Below are positions 11,277 to 22,895 of a stretch of 64,000 nucleotides of DNA, one piece after another. Source of the stretch: Aristolochia californica (Eukaryota > Streptophyta > Magnoliopsida > Piperales > Aristolochiaceae); assembly GCA_029961685.1 (NCBI GenBank), contig JARWKL010000011.1:7070501-7134500 (forward strand), read 5' to 3'. The notes beneath the pieces are model-generated. The model was given only the letters and a program-made list of their open reading frames with translations. It ran no database searches and was not told the origin of the DNA. Positions within the stretch are counted from its first letter, which is position 1, and the number at the start of each line of letters is the position of its first letter. A program made the position numbers and the translations under genes.

Positions 11277-12221
11277 TGTCACGCGGTTAGATTTAGGCTA
11301 AGTCCATTTAGCCAAGTTGAATATCTACCCCGTGCGGCCTAGTCCTTCCCAAGAACTAGTCAACCTCCTTGAGCCTCGGATCCTCCAACCAAATACTCCA
11401 CACTAGAGGTTGCAAGCCAAAAAGGACAATGAAAAGACCAAAGATATGGAAGAGAAAAACCAACTTTGTTTTGACAAGACAATGTTACAAAGGGTGGCCA
11501 AACACTCTTGAAGGCCAAAGGCTAAAAACTCTCTCTATACACTTGAAGAGCAAAGAATGCTAAGGATTTTTCGACCTCTTTACAATGGGAGAGGCCCCTC
11601 TATTTATAGCCTCCCCCCTATCCTTTAGAAATCTCTAAAAACGCCCAAAAATTCGCCAGATCCTAAAAATTTGAATTCTGGCGTCAGAGGCGCCCTAGTT
11701 GCGCGGGCGCTTGGAGTCCTGGTCGCGCGGGCGCCTTTGAAACCCCATTTCGAGTGCCTCATTATGCGCTTGGGCGCAACCTGCTTCGCGCCCTTGCGGA
11801 TGTGCCTGGAGTCCTGGTCGCAAGCACACTTGAAGTTATGGCTGTGCGTAACCCCATTTCGATCCGCTTGGAGTCCTAGTCGCGTGCAACCCCATTTTGA
11901 TCCGACTGGAGTCCTGGTCGCGTCCAACCCCATTTCAATCCACCTGGAGTCCTGCTGCCTGCAACCCCATTTTTACCCGCCTCCTCGTGTCTGTTGGCAT
12001 GCTGCTGGGGTTGTTGCGCGCCTTATTGCTTGGCCATCCGTTTGGCAAGCTCAAGTGTGTCTTCTTCCGCTGCAATTGATATCGGGCTAGCCATATGTGT
12101 GCGCCCCTCTGGGCCGTGCCATTGCACTTGGCCTTGGTCGTTGCTGCTATTGGTGTGCACTGGACTTGCACAGTCTTCGGCCTTGGTGTCTAGCCACACC
12201 ATGGCTTCATCCTCCGTCTCA
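11277..12221 (-). repeat. Gypsy 3' LTR (945 bp)
   Basis: Begins TGTCACGCGGTTAGATTT and ends CCGTCTCA. It is homologous over its length with 16840-17837, with many substitutions and a few indels, which suggests an old insertion. It is rich in a repeated CTGGAGTCCTGGTCGCG-like phrase (six or more degenerate copies between about 11700 and 11970). Confidence 0.92.
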
Positions 12222-12222
12222 T

Positions 12223-13587
12223 ACTCCCACCGCCATAAGGCAGACTCCCTCGTCTGCAACCCCTGGCGATAGTCAACTACCTCCTTTTTGAACTGCCATA
12301 ACTCGACAACTTTTTGCCATGTTGACTCACTTTTCGGTTGCCCCTACCACTTGACCAAGTATTGCGTCCTCCGGGGCTTGCCCCTTTGGCATTCCTCTCG
12401 GTCTGCAATAATATACTCTACCCTATTGTCAAAGGTAGTAGATATATCCATGGGAGCTCTTGGGTCAACTATTCTATCTGGGTCCGTGTCTTCAAAATAA
12501 GGGTTTGATACATGAAAAACATTGTGGAACTTAAACCTTTTTGGCAACTGCAATTTGTAGGCGAGGTTGCCCACACATTCAATGATAGTAAAGGGTCCTT
12601 CATATTTCTTCAAAAGACCTTTGTTCTTGCTTCTTAGGTGACAAAATTGTTCAGGTTTGAGTTTGAGAAGGACCTGGTCACCGATATTAAAAGAAGACGC
12701 CCTCCTCTTCAAATCAGCATGTTTCTTCATATTTTTAGCTATCTTATGCAATAAGACCCGTGCCAGCTCCATTTTCTCTTTCCACCTCTTCGCCAGCTGA
12801 TGAGCTGCTGACTTTTCTGTGAAGTGTCTGGAAAGAGACCCATGGACGCCAAAGGTTGTCGTCCTGTCACCAACTCAAAAGGACTGTGCCCGGTTGCTTT
12901 CAATTTCTGCAAATTGTATAAAAATTGGGCCACATCTAACAAGTCTGGCCAGTTTTTCTGATTTGCTACAACAAAATGGCATAAGTACTGTTCTAACAAA
13001 GCCTTTACCCACTCAGTTTGGCCGTCACTTTGAGGATAAAAACTAGTGAAAAAACTTAGAGATGTTCCTAATAGTTTGAATAACTTGGTCCATAATTTCT
13101 CTGTGAATCTGGGGTCACGATTACTGATGATTGTTGTGGGCAAACCCCAATGCTTCACTACATGTGCCATGAAGGCTCTAGCTGCTCCGTCTGCTGTACT
13201 ATCACTTGGCACCTCTACAAATATATCATACTTCGTAAACCTGTCTACCACCACCATGATAGACGCCAACCCATCTTTCTTATGTAATCCAGAGATGAAG
13301 TCCATTGAAACAGACTCCCACGACCGCTTTGGAATAGGTAAGGGTTGTAGCAAACCCCTAGGTTTGCGTTGTTCAACCTTATCTTGTTGGTAGATAAGAC
13401 ACTTGCGTATAAACTCCTCCACATCATTCTCCATGTCTGGCCAATAATACTGGCCAGACAGCAAGGCCAACGTCCTTCTTTGACCTGGATGTCCTGCCCA
13501 CAAGGTATCATGGCATTCCCTCAAGAGGTCACGCCGTAGGTTATCGTACTTAGGCACATAAAGTCGATTACCTTTGGTCTTGAGCAA
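12223..13587 (-). pseudogene. Gypsy integrase and chromodomain remnant
   Basis: The frame at 13587-12739 encodes integrase: an HHCC zinc region (HPGQRRTLALL...CLIYQQDK, with the last cysteine replaced by tyrosine) and a DDE core with SMDFISGL and VVVDRFTKY. The second catalytic aspartate region reads ISNRDPRF, where Asp has become Asn, and the glutamate lies in QSDGQTEW. A second frame at 12772-12344 continues through GPFTIIECVGNLAYKLQLP and a chromodomain start (QYLVKW). That start is cut by a stop codon at about 12344, although chromodomain-like coding continues beyond it. The frame change near 12740-12770 and the lost residues show that the enzyme is dead. Confidence 0.88.
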
Positions 13588-14098
13588 TCCGTCGTCTCAC
13601 CCAAGGCAGTAGCTTGTACAATGCTGTAAGCCTGGGCGTCTTGGTGAAGTCCAATGTGAATCTTGTCTAGCAACACTGTACCAACTTGTGTAATTGTTGC
13701 TAAGTCTTGTAATCGCAAAGTCCAATTTTCTATTTCTATGCCAAGATGGTCTTCCATGCGCGCGCGCTTGCCTAGCGCAAAACGTATATCTCCTGCGCCT
13801 ATGCTCATGCTGCGTGCTTATTCATGTTCAGCTGCTACCGCACCGCACATGGTGCCTTGAAGCAAGTGTCGATTGCTGCGGTATGCGAGGATTCAACTGC
13901 ATGCGTCTTCTCTTCTGCCGCATGTGTGCATGATGCCAGTACTTGTTGCGCATTGTGCGCCAAGCTCTGGCTGGTCTCTTCCTCATAAGAGCTAGGTGTG
14001 TCCACCTTCCTGCTCAGTGCGTCGGCAGCACCATTGGCCTTCCCTGCCTTGTACATCATCTCAAAGTCAAACTCGACCAAGAAATCTTGCCACTGGGC
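13521..14098 (-). pseudogene. Gypsy RNase H tail and linker to integrase
   Basis: After the stop at 14099-14101 the reading frame continues with WQDFLVEFDFEMMYKAG and GAADALSRK, the C-terminal end of Ty3/gypsy RNase H. A second frame (13808-13521) carries a linker that leads toward the integrase but is out of frame with it, with a shift near 13590. The catalytic core of RNase H is absent: the sequence passes from its first strand ([11 protein letters not shown]) straight to KKLSPK, which normally lies near the end of the domain. Confidence 0.8.
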
Positions 14099-15823
14099 CT
14101 ACTTTGGACTGAGTTTTTTCTCAAATGGCTTGCTGAAATCAGCAAGGTGCAGCACTGGTTCAGCCATCATGGTATCCTTCAGCCACTGGAATGCTCTTTG
14201 GCATGAGTCCGTCCATTGCCACTTTTGGTCCTTCTTGAGGAGGTCGATCAAGGGGGCTGCTGTAGCTGAGAAGCCCTTGATAAACCTCCTATAATAATTT
14301 GCAAGACCAAGAAAACTCCTAAACTCACGCACCTTGGTAGGGATTGACCAGTCACGCACAACCTCCACCTTATTGTCCATCCATATTCGTCCTCCCCCTA
14401 TCCAATGTTCAAGAAAGGACACCTCTTGCAACCCAAAGGAGCATTTCTCTTCCTTGACATACAATCGATTGTGTCTCAATTTCTTGAACACCTTTCGAAG
14501 ATATTCTTTGTGATCGTCCATACTCTTGCTGTACACCACAATATCATCCAAATAAACAACGACAAACTTGTCCAAGTATTTAGAAAATACCTTGTTCATG
14601 AGAGTGCAGAATGTTGCAGGTGCGTTGGTTAGGCCAAAGGGCATAACCATGAACTCGTAAGCCCCATATCTCATTACACAAGTAGTCTTCCCCTCGTCTC
14701 CTTCAGCAATCCGAACTTGGTAATAACCACTTCGCAAATTCAGTTTGGAGAAAACTCTAGCCTTTTTCAATTGATCAAAGAGATCAGCAATAAGGGGAAT
14801 AGGGTACTTGTTCTTTATGGTTACCTTGTTGAGCGTCCTATAATCGATGTACAGTCTCATACTTCCATCCTTCTTAGTCTGAAACAGTATAGGGGCCCCA
14901 TAAGGTGTTTTGTTTAGCTTTATGAACCCAGCGTCTAGCAGCTCGCTGAGTTGTCTTCGCAATTCGTCCAACTCCTTGGGTGCCATCCGATATGGTACTT
15001 GTGTTGGCTTTCTTGCTCTGGGCTCAAGCTCTATGCGATGGTCCACCCCTCTCCTAGGTGGTAACCTCGCTAGGAGTTGTTCAGGCATGACATCTCTATA
15101 CTCATGCAAAACGATTTGTTTCTCCTTATGGGTAGGCATGGCCTCATCCTGCTCTATAGCACGAATAGAAGCAATATAAGTAGAACAACCCTGCTTAAGA
15201 CCTTTCTTAAGCTGGAGGGTTGATAGCATTAAGTCCTTTTTTGTTACATCTTTGTTCTCAACTTCAAAAATAGTACAAGGACTTTGCTCCTCCATAATCC
15301 CCACTACCCCAACATGTGGCATTACAAAAGCCTTACAAACCGTGAAAAACTCCATTCCCAAAATCACCTTGAAATCATCCATGCCAACAATAGTAAAATT
15401 CAAAAATCCTACCCACTTGGCTATCACCACCGGGACATTCCTGGCAATGCCTTGGACTTCACGAGCAACAGAATTTACAACTTTCATTTTGCTGCCATCT
15501 TTCTCTCCTCGTATCCTTAGGCGCCTAGCCTCCTCCTCCGAAAGGAAGTTGTGGGTAGCGCCAGTGTCCACCATTGCTTTAACAGTATGTCCAACAAGTG
15601 TTAGAGAGATAAAAAGAAGTTCTCTTGAGGGTCTTAACGGAAGTGGAGCAACCTTCTCCTCCTTGGAACGGACAACAGCTTTGAGAAGGGTTAGAGAGAC
15701 CATTCTAGGCTCAATTCCTCCATTGTCCATCTCAGTTTGAGCACCAGTGAGGAGTCTCTTGTTAGGACAATCCCTCGCATAGTGCTCTCCCTCATATAGT
15801 GCTCCCCCTCGCATATGAAACAA
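14099..15823 (-). pseudogene. Gypsy protease and reverse transcriptase
   Basis: 574-codon open frame. In order: the second half of a gag zinc knuckle ([13 protein letters not shown]), an aspartic protease with [11 protein letters not shown] (about 15550-15590), then reverse transcriptase with [28 protein letters not shown] and the catalytic [10 protein letters not shown] (about 14530-14560). It then passes through [15 protein letters not shown] to the start of RNase H, and ends at a TAG stop (14099-14101). This is the best preserved part of the element. It has no own start; normally it is translated as part of a gag-pol frame. Confidence 0.9.
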
Positions 15824-16820
15824 TGGACCTTCTTCCTCTGTTTGTCCCCTCTCTTCTTCTCTTCCGGCCTAGCCTTGGTGTCCTTTACCCATGGCTTCTT
15901 CTCCCCTTTCTCCTTCTTAATTTTTTTTTTACCATTATTATTTTCCTTAGATACTTTGTTAGCTGAATCATTCCTTCTCTCATATTCGGTTAACTTTTCA
16001 ACCGTAGATAAAGCTGAAACTAGTGTCTTTACCTCCCGTATTCTCAATTCTTGCTCAGGCCATGGATGTAAGCCAGCAAGAAAGGAAAAAAGATGATCCT
16101 CATTTGTCATGTTGGAGATACAAAGCATAAGGGAAGTGAAAGATTTTACATACTCTCTAATAGTGCCTTTCTGCGTCAATGCACGAAGTTCTTTCATTGC
16201 TTGGTATTCGACATCTTCCGGAAAGAATTGCCTCCGTAGCTCCCTCTTGAAATCTTCCCAAGTGTGGACGGGGTCCTCTCCCTCTTGCTCATCTCCCATG
16301 TGTCTTCTCCACCAGAGAATAACATCATCAGATAAGAATATGGCAGCAGTACTAACCTTAGTTTGCTTGTTGGTGAGCTTGCTAGCATGGAAGTATTACT
16401 CCACTTGCCATAGAAAATTATCTATGACCTTCGCATCTCTCTTTCCGTTGAAAAACTTTGGCTCAGGCACCTTTATCTTGCTTGTGTGTGAACAACCCCT
16501 CCATTTTCCAAGGCTTGTTCGCACAAAGAGAGTCTTGCACGCAACTCTCTAGAGAGGTCTTTGACGTCCTTCCCCAATTGTTCCATCTCCACCCTCATGA
16601 CGACCATGGTAGAATGGACGTCCTCCTCAAATCCTTTCAGCCAATTCATAGTTGGCTGATGTTCCTCAATCGTCCTTTGAACGAACTCCTCCCAATTCGT
16701 ACAAAGGTTTTCAACACTATCCATACGATGCTCAAGAGTTGAAAAACGAAAGTTAACATCACTTACTTGTTCTTTGCCTCTTGAAACATCTTCTCCACTT
16801 GTGGAAGCCATTGATTGCAA
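15691..16820 (-). pseudogene. Gypsy gag, three breaks
   Basis: Frame one (16820-16473) begins MQSMASTSGEDVSRG and has a coiled-coil N-terminal part. A frameshift lies near 16473. The next frame runs through KVPEPKFFNGKRDA, is cut by a stop at 16398-16396, and resumes with AIFLSDDVILWWRRH and the retrotransposon gag core (TWEDFKRELRRQFFPEDVEY, IREYVKSFTSLML). It ends in a zinc knuckle (CFICEGEHY) disrupted by a 17-bp tandem duplication at 15779-15812, which pushes the rest out of frame with the polymerase. Confidence 0.85.
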
Positions 16821-16839
16821 CGTACACTCTAATACAAGT

Positions 16840-17837
16840 TGTCAAATGGTTAGATTTAGGCTAAGTCCGTCTAGCCAAGCGGAATATCTACCTTGTGCGG
16901 CCTAGTCCTTCCCAATAACTAGTCAGCCTTCTTGAGCTTCGGATCCTCCAACCAATACTCCACACTAGAGGTTGCAAGCCAAAAAAGACAACAGAAAGAC
17001 CAAAGATATGGAAGAGAAAAACCAATTGTGTATTAACAAGACAATGTTACAAAGAGTGGCCAAACACTCTTAAAGGCCAAAGGCTAAAAACTCTCTCTAT
17101 ACACTTAAAGAGCAAAGAATGCTAAGGATTTTTCGACCTATTTACAATGGGAGAGGCCCCTCTATTTATAGCCTCTCCCCTGGCCTTTAGAAATCTCTAA
17201 AAACGCCCAGAAATCCGCCAGATCCTAAAAATTCGAATTCTGGCGTCAGAGGCGCCCTGGTCGTGCGGGCGCTTGGAGTCCTGATCGTGCGGGTGCCTTT
17301 GAAACCCCATTTCGGGCGCCTCATTATGCGCCTAGGCGCAACCTCGCTTCACGCCCTTGCGGATGACCTGGAGTCCTGTTCGCGCATGCGCCTGTGGATG
17401 TGCTTGGAGTCCTAGTCACGCACACGCTTGGAGTCCTGGCAGCACACAACCCTATTTCGATCCGCCTGGAGTCCTAGTCACGCGCAATCCCATTTTGATC
17501 CGCCTGGAGTCCTAGTCGTGCGCAACCCCATTTCAATCTGCCTGCGCTTGTTTGTTGCAACCCCATTTTGACCCGCCTCCTCGTGTCTGTTGGAGTGCTG
17601 CCTTGTGTCTAGGCTGACTGCTGGGGTTGTTGCGCGCCTTGTTGCTTGGCCATCCATTTGGCAAGCTCAAGTGTGTCTTCTTCTGCTGCAGTTGATGCCG
17701 GGCCAACCATATGTGCGCGCCCTTTTGGGTCGTGTCATTGCACTTGGCCTTGGCCGTTGCTGCTATTGTTGTGCACTGGACTTACATAGTCTTCGACCTT
17801 GGTGTCTGGCCACACCATGGCTTCATCCTCCGTCTCA
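16840..17837 (-). repeat. Gypsy 5' LTR (998 bp)
   Basis: Begins TGTCAAATGGTTAGATTT and ends CCGTCTCA; partner of 11277-12221. It has the same tandem GGAGTCCTxGTCxCG phrase, slightly more copies than the left LTR, which accounts for part of the length difference. TATTTATAGCC at about 17162 is a likely TATA region read from the minus strand. Confidence 0.92.
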
Positions 17838-18037
17838 CCCGCGCTCGTTTCATGTACATGATTCTCAAAATCGGGCAAAAAGCACTTTCCGTCGTTTACT
17901 CTTGGGACATGATCTCTTGAGTCATAGATGATCATGTACATGACATGAAGTTTGGCGCTCCCTAATGACTTCAGGACATGAACTGAGTAATGTGCATGAA
18001 TATTATGTCCTGAGTCATGTTGACTAACCCCCCCTAA

Positions 18038-18620
18038 TTGAATGCAATGAGTAGGATTCGAGAAAAGATGAATAAATTTACAAGTAATGCCTTTTCTTAT
18101 AAAAAATTGACTTAGGAAAGGCCTTTCAAGATTGAGAATAGTGAATGCAGTAGGTACGCCAATAAATGCTCATTAACTTCTCAAAATAATATTTGGTGGG
18201 GTATTTATAAATTCTCCATGCCAAACTAATTGTTTTTGCCTGTTTGCAAAAAAAGTGACTTTACATGATTAATTAGTGCAAAGTATTGATTGATCAATCG
18301 AGTGTAACAAAAATATTTTTGTCAAAATATAATTTGTTGATCAATGATATGATCGATCAATATCTTTCTATTGGGTTTGACAAGTTAAGTTAATTGATCA
18401 ATGTATAATGAATTAGGTTTGACAAGTTAAGTTAATCAATCAATGTATAGGGAATGATCCATCAATACTGGCAAGGCATTATAAGTATGATCGATCAATA
18501 GTGTTACTATGATCGATCATTATTTATTTCCTTAGTTGGCAAAGTTCTATATGATCCATCAATGTCAAGTGGTTGATCAATCAAACTTCGTAAGCCGTTT
18601 AGTCCATATTGATTTAAATA
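18038..18620 (-). repeat. GATC-rich Copia LTR, second part
   Basis: Continues the LTR interrupted at 9894: TGCAATGAGTAGGATTCGAG aligns with 38518-38538, and CCAATAAATGCTCATTAACT is shared with 38639-38658. From about 18260 it is packed with TGATCAATCA-like motifs. The match to the other copy fades near 18620, so its outer end is lost. Confidence 0.75.
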
Positions 18621-18639
18621 CATGGATAGATTTGGAGGC

Positions 18640-19221
18640 CATCATCTACAAATTTAATTTGAAGTATAATGAGAGAAATACCAGGTAGTGTTTTACATAC
18701 TCATCGAACCATTAGAGGTGTGGGAATCTTTTATCATGCTCCAAAGCACATAATCAAATTATCAGTATAAATGTAAAATTTATAGATCTAATTAAATGTA
18801 TTTTAATCTGTAGATCGGATTGGTTAAGGTTAATTTTTGATTCATATTAAGTGAAGATCAATATTTTTTTACATAAATATTAACCTAATCTATTCATTTT
18901 CGGATTTGATCAGGTTTTGAGGATGGGACGCGGATTAGCCAGTCCTCCAGCAGCCGTATTCAACGATCCGTTCCGATAAACATTTCGGGTTCGAACGTCG
19001 GACGCAGGTATGGATTATCGGGTGTTGAGTGTAGGGTTTCGGGCTTCCGAAGTCCACCTGGCTGCTGATAACCTAACTTCATTTTGTTCTCGTCTGTGTT
19101 GCTGGAGAAGAACTGCACATACTGAAACCCACGATTCCCAGTTTCTGATCCGGGGGATCCTCTTTCCTGGCACCGTCGCCAGTCAAGAAGCCATTGGCAG
19201 ATCGTCAATATAGTTGTATTG
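18640..19221 (+). promoter_or_regulatory. Upstream and probable 5' UTR region of the glutamyl-tRNA synthetase gene
   Basis: Base composition rises in GC from about 18920 to the start codon at 19222, as in many plant 5' UTRs. No TATA box can be named with confidence. A minus-strand open frame (19340-18960) covers this region and the first exon; I treat it as a shadow. Confidence 0.4.
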
Positions 19222-22200
19222 ATGGAGGCTACAATTGTATTTGCTGCAGAAAGCCCACCTCTTGCGGTTCTTGCGGCAGCAAAAATCACTGGAGTGTCGT
19301 TACTGATTGATGGAGGACTTCCTTCTGGTTCGTCTCCCATTCTTCGGTTTACTTCGGGGTAAGTCCATTGTTTGAATCTTGCTTTAATTTGTTAGATTTG
19401 GCATTTGATAGCATGTAAATAATTTTTGTTTTCAATTCTATCGAATAAGAATAGGTCTTTTATAATCATACCGTCTACGTCAAAGCGTATTTCGCTTGTG
19501 CTTTTAGTGATAATAAAGGCAAGTGGATATAGTTTCTTTCGCTGTTTAAATTTTGAGCAGGTTTCAATAGACATGTGTTATCGATGTCAAGTATTTGAGC
19601 TAATGTTTTCTAACCTATGCGCTGATGGTTATACGTCAAGGTCTGTGTGAAGGTCTTATTCGGGTTCTTTTCGTTCTAGTTAGAATTACTTTGGTTTTTG
19701 GTTGGGTCCATCATCTAGTGACCACAAAATGATAGTTATATGTATGCTGCCAAAATTCTCTGAATTGTGGGTTCCTCAGACTGCAGTCTGGATGCATATT
19801 TATTGGGAATTGCTGGTTATGAAAGCTTTATAAGTCTTCTGCTGTTGTTGTTTCTTCTTCTGCTGCTGCTTCCTTGAAGCTCACGTGGGTTGCATTTGGA
19901 GTACTTGAAGACTAGACAAATTATGGCATTTGTGCTTCATTTTCCAGATTGAAGTTACAAGGGACAAATGTACTTCTACGATATGTTGCTAGAAAAGCAG
20001 CATTTCCCAACATCTATGGGGAAGATCTAGTTCAATCTGCTCAGGTGCTTTCTCATAAACTGTTAACATCTCAAAAATCTTGACATGTTGAACTGGCTCT
20101 GTTTGGTTTCACTAAAGTTACTGATGCTTTACATGTATAAATTTTACAGATTGATGAATTGCTGGATTATGCACCAATATTCTTATCTGGTTCTGAATTT
20201 GAGGATGCTTGTCGTCATGTGGATGAATATCTGTCTTTAAGGACATTTCTTGTGGGCAATAATTTGACCATTGCTGATATAACTATCTGGTCAAATCTTG
20301 CCGGTAAATATTGGCACTGATTATCATATTTCCTATTTTATAATGTTGAAACATCGTATTTATATGAGGCCTCTTGTAGCCCTAATTCTCTTTGTTCCAC
20401 AGGCACTGGCCAGAGGTGGGAAAGCTTGAGGAAGTCAAAGAAATATAAGAATCTGGTTCGCTGGTTCAATTCAATTGCATCAGAATATGCTGGGCTTTTG
20501 AATGACTTGACATCAACCTATGTTGGAAAAAGAGGGTTGGGGAAACCCATTTCCTCCAAATCAAAGGAAGGCGAGCAAAATAATCAGTCATCTAAACCCA
20601 AAGACGTGCCTTTGGTGAATGGGGAAAGTAATGTGAAAGAAAAAAGTGCTGGTGTCATTGAACTGGACCTTCCTGGCGCTAAAATGGGAGAGGTCTGCTT
20701 GCGGTTTGCACCAGAGCCTAGTGGCTATCTTCACATTGGTCACTCAAAAGCTGCACTTCTCAACAAGTACTTTGCTGAAAAATACCATGGGAAACTGATT
20801 CTTCGGTTTGATGACACAAATCCTTCCAAGGAAAGCACAGAGTTTGTAGATAATTTGTTAAAAGATATTGAAACTTTGGGCATTAAATATGATGTTGTCA
20901 CATATACTTCAGACTACTTCCGTCAATTGATGGAAATGGCAGAGACTCTTATAAGAAATGGGAAAGCGTATATTGATGATACCCCACGTGAGCAGATGCA
21001 AAAAGAAAGAATGGATGGGATTGAGTCAAATTGTAGGAAGAATTCTGTTGAGCAGAACCTTGAACTATGGAAAGAGATGATATCTGGGTCACAAAGAGGC
21101 CTCCAATGTTGCCTTAGGGGTAAACTGGATATGCAAGCTCCCAACAAGTCACTTAGGGATCCGGTTTACTACCGTTGCAATCCACTCCCTCATCATCGAA
21201 TTGGGTCCAAGTATAACTTGTACCCAACATATGATTTTGCATGTCCATTTGTTGATGCCATCGAAGGTGTGACACATGCCCTTCGCTCAAGTGAATATCA
21301 TGACCGCAATGAACAGTATTACAGGGTATTGGAGGATATGGGATTGCGGAAGGTGGAAATATATGAGTTTAGCCGATTGAACATGGTCTATACCCTTCTA
21401 AGCAAGCGAAAACTTTTGTCATTTGTCCAAGAAGGTAAAGTTGATGGATGGGATGATCCTCGATTTCCAACCGTGCAAGGAATTATACGCCGAGGCCTGA
21501 AAATTGAGGCACTGAAAGAATTCATTGTTCAGCAGGTAGGATTTTGTGGAACTTTATTCAATTCTTAGCTTGTGTTCAATATGGCCATTGATTTTAGTGT
21601 TCTTTTTTCATTCTGTTTTTTGTAGGGAGCCTCTAAGAATCAAAACCTCATGGAGTGGGACAAGCTCTGGACAATAAATAAGAAGATCATTGATCCAATA
21701 TGCCCACGACATACTGCTGTCATTGAAGAACGGCGTGTCCTATTGGTGCTAACAGATGGACCTGAAGTCCCATTTGTCCGCATCATTCCAAGACATAAGA
21801 AACATGATGCGGCTGGCACAAAAGCCACAACTTATGCTAAGAAAATATGGATAGACCATGCTGATGCTGCTTCTATTTCTGCTGGCGAGGAAATAACATT
21901 AATGGATTGGGGAAATGCTATAGTAAAAGATGTCGAAAAGGATCTGGACGGAAATGTGACCCAACTATTTGGATGTTTGCACCTTGAAGGTTCTGTTAAG
22001 ACCACAAAATTGAAGCTTACATGGCTATCTGACTCTGATGAACTGGTTCCTCTTTCCTTGGTTGAACTGGATCATCTAATCACAAAGAAGAAGGTAGTTT
22101 TCATGCTTTGGTTTTGGAATTCTAACCACCTTCTGTAACTATATTATATTTTTTTTGCCTATCTTTTTTTTGTTTTCGTGTTATTTAGGTAAGACACACT

Positions 22201-22895
22201 CTAAAAGAATCAGACTGTGGGTGGTTCCAATTTTTTTTGGGGCCTAATGTTTAAACAGGTCAGGAACTGGTGAATCGTAGGATCCACATGAAACTTTATG
22301 CTTCGTTGTGAAGGTTGTTTGCCTAGGCATCTGACCGTTTAAGTGTCTATGCATACAAAGCATGTAACAGAGTGGGTCTACCTGTACCAATCTTTGACAA
22401 CCTTATTTACTTTGGGTTGGGTTGGAAATTCTTCCATTTAGAGGTTACTTTACTTGGTTGTCTAGAATTATATTCAACTTGTTACATCTTATTGTGTTAG
22501 GGTTTATGCCTACGGATCAGTGTTTGCTTCCCCCATTTTTTTGTTATCCATGTTGTTTTATGAAGACAAAATGATAATTTATTGAAGTAAATATTACTGA
22601 AATGTTGTTTTTCTGCATCTGCTAAACTCTTTTTTCTTGTCCATTTACTACTTCTGAAGCTCTTGTAATCATGCAGCTGGAAGAGGATGATGATTTTAAA
22701 GACTTCATTAACCCTTGCACCAAAAGAGAGACTGCTGCTCTTGGCGACTCCAACATGCGTAACTTGAAGCGGGGCGAGATATTGCAGCTGGAGAGAAAAG
22801 GTTATTTCAGATGCGATGTTCCTTACCTTCGTCCATCGAAACCAATAGTCCTCATTTCAATTCCAGATGGCAGGCGACAGACACCATTAAAATGA
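19222..22895 (+). CDS. GluRS: Glutamate--tRNA ligase, cytoplasmic (six exons)
   Basis: Charges tRNA-Glu with glutamate in the cytosol. Exons by GT-AG junctions: 19222-19358, 19948-20044, 20150-20303, 20403-21535, 21626-22093, 22677-22895; 2208 nt, 735 residues plus TGA, close to the roughly 720 residues of known plant cytosolic enzymes. Residues 1 to about 160 form a GST-like N-terminal domain used for complex assembly ([14 protein letters not shown]). A charged linker with Ser/Lys/Asn follows. The class I catalytic core has GYLHIGH (HIGH at 240-243), [21 protein letters not shown] and the KMSKS-like LSKRK (462-466). From about 540 comes the beta-barrel anticodon-binding region typical of eukaryotic and archaeal GluRS/GlnRS. 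It is assigned GluRS rather than GlnRS because of the GST-like domain and [13 protein letters not shown]. The phases of all junctions agree and the gene appears intact. The start ATG is the first in frame after upstream stops. Confidence 0.95.

Larger units (their letters stand above)
11277..17837 (-). mobile_element. Ty3/gypsy LTR retrotransposon, chromovirus type, degenerate
   Basis: A complete but decayed element in minus orientation: LTRs at 11277-12221 and 16840-17837, and a 5-bp target duplication CCCGC at 11272-11276 and 17838-17842. Between the LTRs, reading leftward from 16820, come gag, protease, reverse transcriptase, a shortened RNase H, integrase and a broken chromodomain. The order PR-RT-RH-IN is the Ty3/gypsy order. 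The primer site next to the right LTR reads TGTATTAGAGT, a decayed iMet site; the sequence next to the left LTR is purine-rich on the minus strand (GGTGGGAG). Multiple stops, frameshifts and a deletion make it inactive. Confidence 0.92.
9898..18034. mobile_element. PIF/Harbinger-like non-autonomous DNA transposon (carries nested gypsy element)
   Basis: Left end GGGGGGGTTATTC, right end (reverse complement) GGGGGGGTTAGTC. Both ends are flanked by TAA (9895-9897 and 18035-18037), the 3-bp TWA target type of PIF/Harbinger. The flanks rejoin into one continuous LTR that aligns with 38460-38560, which supports a clean insertion. Without the nested gypsy element the transposon is about 1.57 kb. It has an AT-rich stretch (about 10100-10610) and a GC-rich tandem-repeated stretch (10640-11276). 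No transposase is recognisable, so it needs one in trans. The class is inferred from termini and target duplication only. Confidence 0.7.

Noticed and set aside
10653..11282. A 209-codon minus-strand open frame, Leu/Ser/Pro-rich with an internal repeat
   Set aside because: It is generated by a 189-bp tandem duplication of GC-rich DNA inside a transposon; no domain, no intron structure and its start lies in the gypsy LTR. Kept only as a finding.
18780..18910. GGTTAAGGTTAAT and ATTAACCTAATC as arms of a small MITE
   Set aside because: Arms are short with several mismatches and no target duplication was found; AT-rich sequence gives such matches by chance.
18960..19340. A 126-codon minus-strand open frame
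   Set aside because: It lies antisense to the first exon and 5' UTR of the glutamyl-tRNA synthetase gene and has no recognisable domain.
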